11,631 nt of DNA, from contig DITJ01000039.1 in NCBI GenBank assembly GCA_002422795.1, positions 5,321-16,951 on the forward strand. The letters run 5' to 3'. The notes below the pieces were generated by a model. It was not told the DNA's origin and did no database searches. It was given only the letters and a program-made list of their open reading frames with translations. Shown piece by piece: positions 1 to 5,963 of the stretch. The translations under genes were made by a program, and so were the position numbers. Every line of letters begins with the position of its first letter. Position 1 is the first letter of the stretch. The stretch is from Alphaproteobacteria bacterium UBA6187 (lineage in GTDB: Bacteria > Pseudomonadota > Alphaproteobacteria > Rickettsiales > UBA6187).

Positions 1-35
1 GTTTCAGGTTTCAGGTTTCAGGTTACAAGTTTCAG
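1..35. repeat. Heptamer tandem array, unit GTTTCAG (CTGAAAC on the minus strand), at least five units
   Basis: Five contiguous 7-base units fill positions 1-35: GTTTCAG three times, then the variant GTTACAA, then GTTTCAG. The array may continue left of the window. It lies inside the hemF-like reading frame on the minus strand and provides its stop codon. Confidence 0.9.
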
Positions 36-144
36 AACCACCTGATGCCTGATATTCCGCCTCAATTTTTTCAAATTCAGTACAGATAAAATCACGCAAA
101 GTCTTGAACCATTTTGCGGCTTCCTGCTTTCTTTTCTCAAGCAT
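4..144 (-). pseudogene. hemF: 5' part of a hemF-like gene (aerobic coproporphyrinogen III oxidase), frame closed by a heptamer repeat
   Basis: The frame starts at ATG 144-142 with a good ribosome binding site (GGGGA on the minus strand at 150-154). It gives 46 residues, beginning MLEKRKQEAAKWFKTLRDFI and continuing with CTEFEKIEAEYQ. This Trp-Phe...Leu-Arg-Asp...Cys...Phe-Glu-Lys-Ile-Glu pattern is the N-terminus of HemF, the oxygen-dependent enzyme that decarboxylates coproporphyrinogen III to protoporphyrinogen IX in heme synthesis. About where the conserved Ser-Trp-Gln-Arg/Gly-rich core should follow, the frame enters CTGAAAC heptamers and stops at TGA 6-4. The rest of the gene, if present, lies left of the window. 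It may be a disrupted gene, a length-variable gene, or a gene fragment. Identity rests on about 30 residues recalled from the family, so it is moderate. Confidence 0.55.
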
Positions 145-170
145 AATATTTCCCCGGTTACATATTTTTA

Positions 171-179
171 TGGTATAAT
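171..179 (+). promoter_or_regulatory. Candidate extended -10 promoter for the first prepilin gene
   Basis: TGG followed by a perfect TATAAT (174-179) forms an extended -10 element, which can work without a good -35 box; none is visible at the right distance. Transcription would begin near 186, exactly where palindromic copy A begins. The leader would then carry that element and the heptamer array up to the start codon at 319. Confidence 0.4.
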
Positions 180-185
180 GGCTGT

Positions 186-248
186 TATAGCGTTTCTGCT
201 TTTTATTTACTCTAGAAGTTCAAGGCGAATAAAAACAAAAGATACTAT
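186..248. repeat. Palindromic repeat family with TATAG ends, copy A (short, internally deleted)
   Basis: The stretch begins TATAGCGTTTCTGCTTTTTA and has an internal AAGGCGAATAAAA. Both match the left part of copy B (6104-6287), which reads TATAGCGTTTCCGCTTTTCA and AGGCGAACAAAA. It ends GATACTATG, like the right end of copy C (AATACTATAG). It therefore looks like a 63-bp derivative that kept both ends and lost the middle. Confidence 0.6.
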
Positions 249-271
249 GTTTAATAACTAAAACCTCTATC

Positions 272-320
272 ACTGGCAACTGGTAACTGGTAACTGGCAA
301 CTAATAACTGGCAACTATAT
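272..320. repeat. Heptamer tandem array, unit ACTGGYA, seven units running into the prepilin start codon
   Basis: Seven contiguous 7-base units occupy 272-320: ACTGGCA, ACTGGTA, ACTGGTA, ACTGGCA, ACTAATA, ACTGGCA, ACTATAT. The last unit overlaps the first two bases of the ATG at 319. No Shine-Dalgarno sequence remains in front of the gene. The downstream paralogue has only two such units (ACTGGCA ACTAATA, 1117-1130) in its otherwise similar upstream region. Confidence 0.9.
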
Positions 321-1044
321 GGCAAAATCTACAAACAAAGCATTCACCCTGGTTGAATTATCAATAGTGATTGTTATCATAGCACTTCTTACTGCTGGCG
401 TGATGAGCGGCCAAAATATAATTAAACTATCAAAATTGCAGAATGTAATTAAAGAAATAAAAGAGATTGAAACAGCCACTCACTCTTTTAAAGATAAATT
501 CAAATATTATCCCGGGGATTTCCCAAGCGCTACCACATACTGGCCAAGCGCCAGCCCTGCCGCTGTAAATGGGAATGGTAACTGGCAAGTAGAGATATCA
601 TCAGCCGAGGGTTTGCAATTCTGGGTGCAGCTTAACCTTGCAGGTCTTTTACCTGGCAAATATACAGGCACAATTTCTGGAGTACGGTTTAAAGCCGGTG
701 TAAATTGTCCCAAATCTATACTTCCTAACGGCGGTTACAATGCAGGTCATGGTGGTGTTGCTTACTATGGAACAACTGGACATTACATAGAGTTCGGAAA
801 TTTGGTTGGCAGCCCTAATGGACGTTACAATGGCTCAATCCTAACCAGTGCAGACGCTTATTTAATAGATACTAAAATGGATGATGGCTTTGCGTCAAAG
901 GGAAATGTATACACTTTCAGGGGCGCCAACAGTGTCAATACTTGCGTTACCGGTGCTTATACCAGCGCATCCGCATCATACATACTTACCGATACAGCAG
1001 TAAATTGCCGCTTATGGTTATGGCTCGACAAAAACAAACAGTAA
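319..1044 (+). CDS. Prepilin-like protein (pseudopilin) 1 of a tandem pair
   Basis: A 241-residue protein with a type III signal peptide: a short basic leader (residues 1-8, MAKSTNKA), then FTLVELSIVIVIIALLTAG as the hydrophobic, helix-forming N-terminus. Glu13 would be position +5 of the mature protein. A prepilin peptidase would cut between Ala8 and Phe9; Ala at -1 is unusual, since Gly is normal and is present in both relatives here. The globular part carries YYPGDF (63-68), NGNGNW (84-89), the motif DTKMDDG (184-190) and Cys at 130, 209 and 230; the last two align with the Cys pair of the third prepilin and may form a disulfide. The role is assembly into a type II secretion pseudopilus or type IV-like pilus driven by the GspE/GspF products encoded nearby. 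There is no ribosome binding site; a heptamer array abuts the ATG. It is not assignable to a specific Gsp/Pil subunit. Confidence 0.85.
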   Translation: MAKSTNKAFTLVELSIVIVIIALLTAGVMSGQNIIKLSKLQNVIKEIKEIETATHSFKDKFKYYPGDFPSATTYWPSASPAAVNGNGNWQVEISSAEGLQFWVQLNLAGLLPGKYTGTISGVRFKAGVNCPKSILPNGGYNAGHGGVAYYGTTGHYIEFGNLVGSPNGRYNGSILTSADAYLIDTKMDDGFASKGNVYTFRGANSVNTCVTGAYTSASASYILTDTAVNCRLWLWLDKNKQ

Positions 1045-1116
1045 ATTATTTGTTAGCAATAAAGTTAAGGCACTAAAATTGCTGGCGATTAATAACTAAA
1101 ACTGCTATTATCATAA

Positions 1117-1130
1117 ACTGGCAACTAATA
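1117..1130. repeat. Two ACTGGYA-type heptamers upstream of prepilin 2
   Basis: ACTGGCA ACTAATA occurs here, following TTAATAACTAAAAC (1089-1102), a sequence also present ahead of prepilin 1 (252-265). This identifies the upstream regions as duplicates. The array has two units here and seven in the other copy, so the array length changed after the duplication. Confidence 0.65.
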
Positions 1131-1144
1131 ATCCAGATATCCAT

Positions 1145-1876
1145 ATGAGAAAGCATACAACTTATGGGTTTACCCTGGTTGAATTATCAATAGTGATTGT
1201 TATCATAGCCCTTCTTACTGCCGGTGTGATGAGTGGCAAAAATATAGTCAAACTATCAAAATTGCAGAATGTAATTAAAGAAATAAAAGAGATTGAAACA
1301 GCCACGCACTCTTTTAAAGATAAATTCAAATATTATCCCGGGGATTTCCCAAGCGCCACCACATACTGGCCAAGCGCCAGCCCTGCCGCTGTAAATGGGA
1401 ATGGTAACTGGCAAGTACCACTATTTTCAACCGAGGACTTGCAATTCTGGGTTCAACTTAACCTTGCAAGCCTTTTGCCTGGAAAATATACGGGTGCAGC
1501 CTCTGCAGCAACATGGCATAAAGCCGGTGAAAATTGTCCAAAATCCACATTTCCCAACGGTGGCTATGATGCAGGTTATCATATTAGTGGTGTTTATGGA
1601 ACTAATGGAAACTTTATGGAATTTGGAGCCTTAGTAGGTAGTCCTAACGGACTTTATAATTCCTCAATCCTAACTAGTGCAGACGCTCATTCAATAGATA
1701 CTAAAATGGATGATGGCCTTGCTTCCAATGGAAATTTATACACTATAAGGGGCGCCAACAGTACCGGTAGTGGTTGTGTTACCGCCGCTAGTACCGCCGC
1801 ATCCGCATCATACATACTTACCGATACAGCAGTAAATTGCCGCTTATGGTTCTGGTTTGACAAAAACAAACAGTAA
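1145..1876 (+). CDS. Prepilin-like protein (pseudopilin) 2, paralogue of the gene at 319-1044
   Basis: A 243-residue protein with leader MRKHTTYG, predicted cleavage Gly8-Phe9, and then the same FTLVELSIVIVIIALLTAG segment with Glu13 at mature +5. Residues 9-91 are nearly identical to prepilin 1, with about ten base changes in roughly 250. The middle (about 92-215) differs by many substitutions and small indels. The C-terminal 25 residues (ASASYILTDTAVNCRLW...DKNKQ) are again almost the same. YYPGDF, NGNGNW, DTKMDDG and three Cys (131, 211, 232) are conserved. The gene follows prepilin 1 by 100 bases on the same strand and may be co-transcribed. The start has no clear Shine-Dalgarno. The protein probably joins the same pseudopilus as its neighbour; its exact subunit identity is unknown. 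Confidence 0.85.
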   Translation: MRKHTTYGFTLVELSIVIVIIALLTAGVMSGKNIVKLSKLQNVIKEIKEIETATHSFKDKFKYYPGDFPSATTYWPSASPAAVNGNGNWQVPLFSTEDLQFWVQLNLASLLPGKYTGAASAATWHKAGENCPKSTFPNGGYDAGYHISGVYGTNGNFMEFGALVGSPNGLYNSSILTSADAHSIDTKMDDGLASNGNLYTIRGANSTGSGCVTAASTAASASYILTDTAVNCRLWFWFDKNKQ

Positions 1877-1892
1877 AATTTTTTACTGGAAG

Positions 1893-1921
1893 TTGAACAG
1901 ATTTTGGTGTAATAATATATA
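1893..1921 (+). promoter_or_regulatory. Candidate sigma-70 promoter for csrA
   Basis: TTGAAC (1893-1898) and TATATA (1916-1921) are separated by 17 bases, a near-consensus housekeeping arrangement. It lies just after the stop of prepilin 2 and about 155 bases before the csrA start, leaving a leader that contains the hairpin at 1972-2004. Confidence 0.4.
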
Positions 1922-1971
1922 TAGCAGGGATTCAAGGGAGACTTTCCGGCTTAAGTTAATGCTCTATACTC

Positions 1972-2004
1972 ATTCTGATTCTAATCGGTAGCTTTAATCA
2001 GAAT
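1972..2004 (+). promoter_or_regulatory. Hairpin in the csrA leader
   Basis: ATTCTGATT (1972-1980) and AATCAGAAT (1996-2004) form a perfect 9-bp stem with a 15-base loop. No T-run follows, so it is not a terminator. It may be a leader structure affecting csrA expression, but this is an inference from the fold alone. Confidence 0.3.
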
Positions 2005-2076
2005 TAGTAATAGCCGTGTCCCTACAAAGTGCAGCATTTTGCGCCTTGTCATCAGTAATAATCGAAGGTATCGCTT

Positions 2077-2349
2077 ATGCTTTATTTGATGCGTAAACAG
2101 GATGAATCTATAATCATCAATAATAATATCAAACTTAAAGTCGTTGAAATAAAAGGAAAAGCTGTAAAACTAGGTTTTGATTTCCCGCCTGGGGCATCTG
2201 TACTCCGGGAAGAGCTTTATCTTAAGATTATGGCCGAAAACCACACCGCATCAACACAAACAGTAGATCCATCTATTTTTGCATCCTCCCCTAAATTATT
2301 ATTAGGAAAAGCTAAAAATACCAGCACCCCCACCGCTTCTCCAGAATAA
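2077..2349 (+). CDS. csrA: Carbon storage regulator CsrA (RNA-binding post-transcriptional regulator) with a C-terminal extension
   Basis: Residues 1-56 match CsrA/RsmA throughout. MLYLMRK corresponds to the family's MLILTRR, with Leu4 and Arg6 kept. VVEIKGKAVKLGFDFP matches the central beta strands, and SVLREELY (41-48) contains Arg44, the key RNA-contacting residue. CsrA dimers bind GGA motifs in mRNA leaders and change translation or stability of messages for motility, biofilm, pili and central metabolism. At 90 residues it is longer than the usual 60-70 because of a roughly 30-residue Ser/Thr/Pro-rich tail of unknown role. The start has GAAGG at 2064-2068, eight bases ahead. It lies between the prepilin pair and two small unknown genes, with an AU-rich stem and T-run just after it. 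No FliW partner or Csr small RNA is visible in the window. Confidence 0.92.
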   Translation: MLYLMRKQDESIIINNNIKLKVVEIKGKAVKLGFDFPPGASVLREELYLKIMAENHTASTQTVDPSIFASSPKLLLGKAKNTSTPTASPE

Positions 2350-2354
2350 AATCA

Positions 2355-2390
2355 GAAATAATTAAAAAATTATTAATTATTTCACTTTTT
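2355..2390 (+). terminator. AU-rich hairpin with T-run after csrA
   Basis: GAAATAATTAA (2355-2365) pairs perfectly with TTAATTATTTC (2373-2383) around a 7-base loop, followed by ACTTTTTG. It starts five bases after the csrA stop. The stem lacks G-C strength, so termination may be weak. Confidence 0.4.
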
Positions 2391-2474
2391 GTAATATTGT
2401 TGTAATAATTGTAGTGTATAGTAATTATTAGAGGTCTTTAAAAGCTTCAATAATTTTAAATAATACTTATTAGC

Positions 2475-2503
2475 TTGTTACTTGATTTTAAATTAAATAT
2501 AAT
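2475..2503 (+). promoter_or_regulatory. Sigma-70 promoter for the two-gene unit 2546-3041
   Basis: TTGTTA (2475-2480) and a perfect TATAAT (2498-2503) have the ideal 17-base spacing. Transcription would start near 2510, 36 bases before the first start codon. Confidence 0.65.
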
Positions 2504-2545
2504 GTATTTAGGTATTATTGAGGAATATTTGGTTTAGGAGCTATC

Positions 2546-2851
2546 ATGCAGCCTGATGAAATGGAAAAGCATGAAAAAGCTTATAATGCAATTATTGGCT
2601 TTTACGATTTGGCAGAAAAATTAATTGATTCGGTAGGGCATCCAGAAGTAAAGGATCCCGTGTCGCAGAGAGATTTTATTGAGCCTATGGTAAAACAAAT
2701 TGAAGAGGCTACGGATATTTTATCCGAAGAATACAGGAACTTCGTTACTACTGGCAAAAAGCCAGGGTTTTTAGCGAAGAAAAAAATTGAGAAGGCTGTG
2801 AAAACAGTTAATACAGTACTTCTTGAGTGTAAGAATAGTTTGAGTAATTAA
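2546..2851 (+). CDS. Small charged, helical protein of unknown function
   Basis: A 101-residue protein I do not recognise. The start is well supported: AGGAG at 2536-2540, five bases ahead of the ATG, behind a good promoter. The sequence is rich in Glu and Lys and has an acidic N-terminus (MQPDEMEKHEKAY). Predicted amphipathic helices are separated by the Pro/Gly breaks at GHPEVKDPVS and TTGKKPGF. The C-terminal third is basic (LAKKKIEKAVKTVNTVLLE). No signal peptide or membrane segment is evident, so it is probably cytoplasmic. A second small gene follows after 16 bases, and a terminator closes the pair, so they form a small operon. A regulatory or partner-binding role would fit, but nothing in the sequence shows it. 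Confidence 0.75.
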   Translation: MQPDEMEKHEKAYNAIIGFYDLAEKLIDSVGHPEVKDPVSQRDFIEPMVKQIEEATDILSEEYRNFVTTGKKPGFLAKKKIEKAVKTVNTVLLECKNSLSN

Positions 2852-2867
2852 CGAAGGGAGAGATATC

Positions 2868-3041
2868 ATGGCGGCAACTTTTACGGAAGCACTTGGTGGC
2901 AAATCCAATGGTAACACATTACCAAAAGAGCTATCTGTCCCTGTTAACAAAGCAACGGATGATTTTAAGTTCTTAGTTGCAGCCCTATCTGAAAATTTTG
3001 GGATGAACCTTGAATTAACAGGCAAAGGCCAGGGAAGATAA
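2868..3041 (+). CDS. Small protein of unknown function (57 residues), second gene of the operon
   Basis: An ATG at 2868 preceded by the strong ribosome binding site AAGGGAGAG (2854-2862) opens a 57-codon frame to TAA 3039-3041. The protein begins MAATFTEALGGKSNGNT, has KATDDFKFLVAALSENFGMN in the middle and ends GKGQGR. It appears soluble, with one likely amphipathic helix (about residues 30-44) and Gly-rich flanks. It starts 16 bases after the 101-residue gene and is followed within 20 bases by a rho-independent terminator, which strongly suggests a real translated gene. I do not recognise the family. Confidence 0.65.
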   Translation: MAATFTEALGGKSNGNTLPKELSVPVNKATDDFKFLVAALSENFGMNLELTGKGQGR

Positions 3042-3060
3042 AATAGTATATTATTACGAT

Positions 3061-3094
3061 AAAAAAACACTGCCTGGTTTGGCGGTGTTTTTTT
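3061..3094 (+). terminator. Rho-independent terminator, probably bidirectional
   Basis: A7 + CACTGCC pairs with GGCGGTG + T7 around the loop TGGTTT: a 14-bp stem with one G-U pair, whose arms are the A- and T-tracts themselves. It ends the small-gene operon on the plus strand. The A-tract becomes a T-tract on the minus strand, so it can also stop transcripts coming from gspF. Confidence 0.85.
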
Positions 3095-3115
3095 GTGTAA
3101 AATTACCTTTTCTAG

Positions 3116-3272
3116 GCTCTGTTAAAAAAGTTTTTATAGAGACATTTTTGTATATTTTTGAACGAAAATTTAAGAAATTTTTTTCTAATAGCGGTACTAT
3201 TTGAAAGAAGATTTCTTAAATTTGCAGCCAAAAAGATACAAAATACAGTCAGAAATACTTTGTTAACAGAGC
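3116..3272. mobile_element. MITE-like inverted-repeat element, 157 bp, no coding capacity
   Basis: The ends are GCTCTGTTAA at 3116 and TTAACAGAGC at 3272. The two halves pair along most of their length, including TTTGTATATTTTTG with CAAAAAGATACAAA, and AAATTTAAGAAAT with ATTTCTTAAATTT. Flanks are CTAG (3112-3115) and CTAA (3273-3276), a possible decayed 4-bp target duplication of the YTAR type that the IS5 family makes. It lies ten bases beyond the gspF stop. The transposase source is not in the window. Confidence 0.6.
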
Positions 3273-3282
3273 CTAAAGCCCC

Positions 3283-4566
3283 CTATCCACCCACCATTTT
3301 ACCCATCTGGAAGATTGGCATATACATTGCCACAATAATAAACCCTACAGTTAATCCCATGCCAACTATCATTATAGGTTCCAATGCTTCTGTAAGGCGC
3401 TCAACTGCCATATCAAATTCTTCTTCGTAATATTGCGCAGTTGCTTCAAACATTTCATCCATTTTTCCGGTTTCCTCTCCCACTGCAAGCATCTGGTAAA
3501 ATGTCGGCGGAAAAATCGGACAGGTAGAATAAAGTGCAGAAAGCTGGTTTCCTGAATTAATCCCTTCTTTTACAACTTCAAAGGCATCTTTATAAACAGT
3601 ATTGGTTATGGTTTTAGATATAATATCCAGCGCCTCCATCACCGAAACACCGGCTGCTGCCAGGTTTCCCTGCACCATTGCTATTTTAGAGAGGGTAGAT
3701 TTTTGTATCACCTCGCCTATAATCGGTATTTTTAGAACATAACGGTCTGTAAAGCGTTTTACCTTGATGTTATTCCTAACCAGATATTTAAAAGTAAAAA
3801 TAGACGCCGCAACCAGCACAACCAAAGCTCCACCTTGCGCAGGGTTGCGCAGGAAATTACTAACATTAACAATCATTTGGGTAGGCCCAGGCAGTGAATG
3901 CCCCATTGCGGAAAACATTCCCTGGAATACCGGCACAACCTTTATCATCATTATCCCTATAACGGCGGCGGCAACGCATAATAATATTATCGGGTAACTA
4001 AGTGCGCTTTTAAGTTTTGAGCGTATTTTTTCAGACCTTTCAAGCTGTAAAACCAGTTTGCGTAGGAATAATGTAAGCTTACCGCTGGTTTCACCCGCTT
4101 TAATAAGGTTTATAAATACCGTATCAAATACGCGGGGATGTTCAGCAAATGCTTCGGAAAGCGTACAGCCAGTTTCAACATCTTCTAATATTGAACGCAC
4201 AACCCAGCGGAAATTCTTATCTTCCTGCTGGCTTTCCAACATTCTCAAGGTTTTTAGCATCGGTAGGCCAGCTTCTATCATTGTGGCGAATTTCTTAGTG
4301 AAAATAACCAGCATTTTCACTTTTATCTTTTTACCATTAAATTCTTTTTTAACTTTTATGACAGTCTGGGATTGGCGCTGTCCCTGCGGTAACCCACCAC
4401 TTGCTTCTGTTTTAGTAATTTCTTCCTTACCGCTAATCAAAACTACATTCGTGACAATAACTTTTCGCTCGCGCAATTTCTGACTGGCTTCAGCAGCATT
4501 CCTGGCTTCTATCTCGCCACTGCTAACCTGGCTGCCTTCTATGCCTTTCCACTGGAATATAGCCAT
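3283..4566 (-). CDS. gspF: Type II secretion/type IV pilus inner-membrane platform protein, GspF/PilC family
   Basis: A 427-residue protein with the family layout. A short N-terminal MAIFQWKGIEG...GEIEARNAAEA region leads into the first T2SSF domain (about 89-211, with AGETSGKL at 157-164). The second T2SSF domain (about 291-413) has the parallel motif GEETGKMDEM (363-372). Three membrane segments are visible: about 190-214, 246-263 and 396-417. The protein forms the inner-membrane platform that couples the GspE ATPase to pseudopilin extraction and assembly. The start ATG at 4566-4564 has GGA six bases upstream. The gene follows gspE on the same strand across a 71-base gap filled by an inverted heptamer array. 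GspF and PilC cannot be told apart from this alone; the pseudopilin-type neighbours favour the Gsp name. Confidence 0.88.
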   Translation of the reverse strand: MAIFQWKGIEGSQVSSGEIEARNAAEASQKLRERKVIVTNVVLISGKEEITKTEASGGLPQGQRQSQTVIKVKKEFNGKKIKVKMLVIFTKKFATMIEAGLPMLKTLRMLESQQEDKNFRWVVRSILEDVETGCTLSEAFAEHPRVFDTVFINLIKAGETSGKLTLFLRKLVLQLERSEKIRSKLKSALSYPIILLCVAAAVIGIMMIKVVPVFQGMFSAMGHSLPGPTQMIVNVSNFLRNPAQGGALVVLVAASIFTFKYLVRNNIKVKRFTDRYVLKIPIIGEVIQKSTLSKIAMVQGNLAAAGVSVMEALDIISKTITNTVYKDAFEVVKEGINSGNQLSALYSTCPIFPPTFYQMLAVGEETGKMDEMFEATAQYYEEEFDMAVERLTEALEPIMIVGMGLTVGFIIVAMYMPIFQMGKMVGG

Positions 4567-4577
4567 TTCTTATCCAT

Positions 4578-4645
4578 TTAAGATTTAAGATTGTAGATTT
4601 AAAAATTTGGAAATCTTAAATCTACAATCTTAAATCTTCAATCCT
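4578..4645. repeat. Inverted heptamer array (AGATTTA / TAAATCT) between gspE and gspF
   Basis: AGATTTA-type heptamers (AGATTTA, AGATTGT, AGATTTA) run rightward from 4581 and are mirrored by TAAATCT, ACAATCT, TAAATCT from 4617. Positions 4580-4602 pair perfectly with 4616-4638, a 23-bp stem with a 13-base loop. The right arm reaches the gspE stop codon (TGA, 4640-4638), so the array occupies essentially the whole gene junction. Confidence 0.9.
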
Positions 4646-5963
4646 CTACCACTAAGTTCCTCTCATACTCTTCAACACTCATAACACCTTCACGTATAAA
4701 CTGCCGCCCACGTTCCTGCATATTTACAAAACCATCTTGCGTTCTGGCAATGTCGCTTATTTCCATATCGGAAAGCCCTTGTAGCATTGCCTGTTTTACC
4801 GTTTTTGTTATGGTAAGAACCTCATGTAGGGCGCACCTACCATTACTGCCCATCTGCATACATTTATCACAGCCTGTACCTTTATACGCTTTTAAAGTTG
4901 CAGCTTCTTCCTCCGAAAAATTAAGGCTCTTAAGTTTTGCAGGAGTAGCATCCACGTCTTCAATTTTGCAATGCGGGCAAATTAAACGTACAAGGCGCTG
5001 CGCTACAATCAAGCATAATGAAGATGTAAGAAGGTATGCCGGAATGCCCATATTTATCAGGCGGGTAATGGTGCTTGGCGCATCGTTAGTGTGCAAGGTA
5101 CTTAGCACAAGGTGGCCTGTGAGCGCCGCTTTCACTGATATTTCAGCAGTATCTTTATCCCTTATTTCACCTACCATTATTATTTCAGGGTCCTGCCTTA
5201 GGAATGAGCGGAGCGCCGCCGTGAAAGTAAGGCCGATATTATCCTTAACATGCACCTGGCCTATGCCTTCTACGTTATATTCCACCGGGTCTTCTGCGGT
5301 AAGGATATTTACATCATCTTCATTTAATTCATTTAAAATTGCATAAAGCGTGGTTGATTTACCGCTACCGGTTGGCCCTGTAACCAGTATCATCCCTTGC
5401 GGGGAATGGATTGCCTTTTCAAGCTGCTTTAATTGCGTCTCTTCAAAACCAAGTTTTGCAACTGGCATACTTAGTGAACTTTTATCCATAATACGCATTA
5501 CAACGCGCTCACCACACGCAGTAGGCAATATGGAAACACGGATATCTACCGTATCATCCTTTATTTGAAAGGATATCTTGCCATCTTGCGGCAACCTTCT
5601 TTCTGATATATCCAAAGAAGACATTATTTTAATACGGGTGGTAATCGCAGAGTAATTATCAAACAGGAAATTAACATATTCAGTAACTTCCTTCATCAAG
5701 CCATCACGGCGGTAACGCAAGCGGGCACATTCCTTGAATATCTCAAAATGTATGTCGCTTACTTTAAGTGTTATGGCATTTTCTATAGCGTTATTTACAA
5801 AGCTAACCACATTGGGCGCGCCGGAACCTATATCACCTTTCGGGGCTAAGGCATCTATAGTTGTAGGGATTACAGAATCCGCACCTGAAAGCGCCTGCCG
5901 GAAAGCATCTTTGGGAGAAAGCACCGGTTTTCTCTGCAAATCCACTTTAATTGGATCGGTCAT
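4638..5963 (-). CDS. gspE: Type II secretion/type IV pilus assembly ATPase, GspE/PilB family, short N-terminus
   Basis: A 441-residue protein. It has the Walker A motif GPTGSGKST (196-204), the Asp box around AEDPVE (223-228), Walker B in PEIIMVGEIRD (259-269) and the His box TGHLVLSTLHTNDA (282-295). The zinc tetracysteine is intact: Cys329, Cys332, Cys365 and Cys368. The N2-like domain (about 50-160, with SDIHFEIF and RYRRDG) is present. The separate N-terminal MshEN/N1 domain of full-length GspE and PilB is missing, which explains the short length. The hexameric ATPase powers pseudopilus or pilus assembly at the inner membrane, together with the gspF product. The start ATG has GAGG at 5971-5968. 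The last two codons and the stop run into the heptamer array. The His box and Cys residues separate it from retraction ATPases (PilT), which lack the zinc site. Confidence 0.92.
   Translation of the reverse strand: MTDPIKVDLQRKPVLSPKDAFRQALSGADSVIPTTIDALAPKGDIGSGAPNVVSFVNNAIENAITLKVSDIHFEIFKECARLRYRRDGLMKEVTEYVNFLFDNYSAITTRIKIMSSLDISERRLPQDGKISFQIKDDTVDIRVSILPTACGERVVMRIMDKSSLSMPVAKLGFEETQLKQLEKAIHSPQGMILVTGPTGSGKSTTLYAILNELNEDDVNILTAEDPVEYNVEGIGQVHVKDNIGLTFTAALRSFLRQDPEIIMVGEIRDKDTAEISVKAALTGHLVLSTLHTNDAPSTITRLINMGIPAYLLTSSLCLIVAQRLVRLICPHCKIEDVDATPAKLKSLNFSEEEAATLKAYKGTGCDKCMQMGSNGRCALHEVLTITKTVKQAMLQGLSDMEISDIARTQDGFVNMQERGRQFIREGVMSVEEYERNLVVED

Noticed and set aside
1..320. CRISPR array from the repeated units
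   Set aside because: Units of 7 bases are contiguous with no spacers and there are no cas genes; this is simple tandem repetition.
1871..1888. Terminator after prepilin 2 from the palindrome CAGTAAAATTTTTTACTG
   Set aside because: The loop would be two bases and the stem is almost all A-T, so it would not form a useful hairpin; it largely reflects the A/T run next to the stop codon.
2771..3070. A 99-codon minus-strand frame opposite the two small genes
   Set aside because: It runs through the terminator stem and opposes two frames that have strong promoter and ribosome binding signals; it has none itself.
3158..3430. A 90-codon plus-strand reading frame overlapping the inverted-repeat element and gspF
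   Set aside because: It begins inside the 157-bp palindromic element, lacks a ribosome binding site, and most of it is antisense to gspF.
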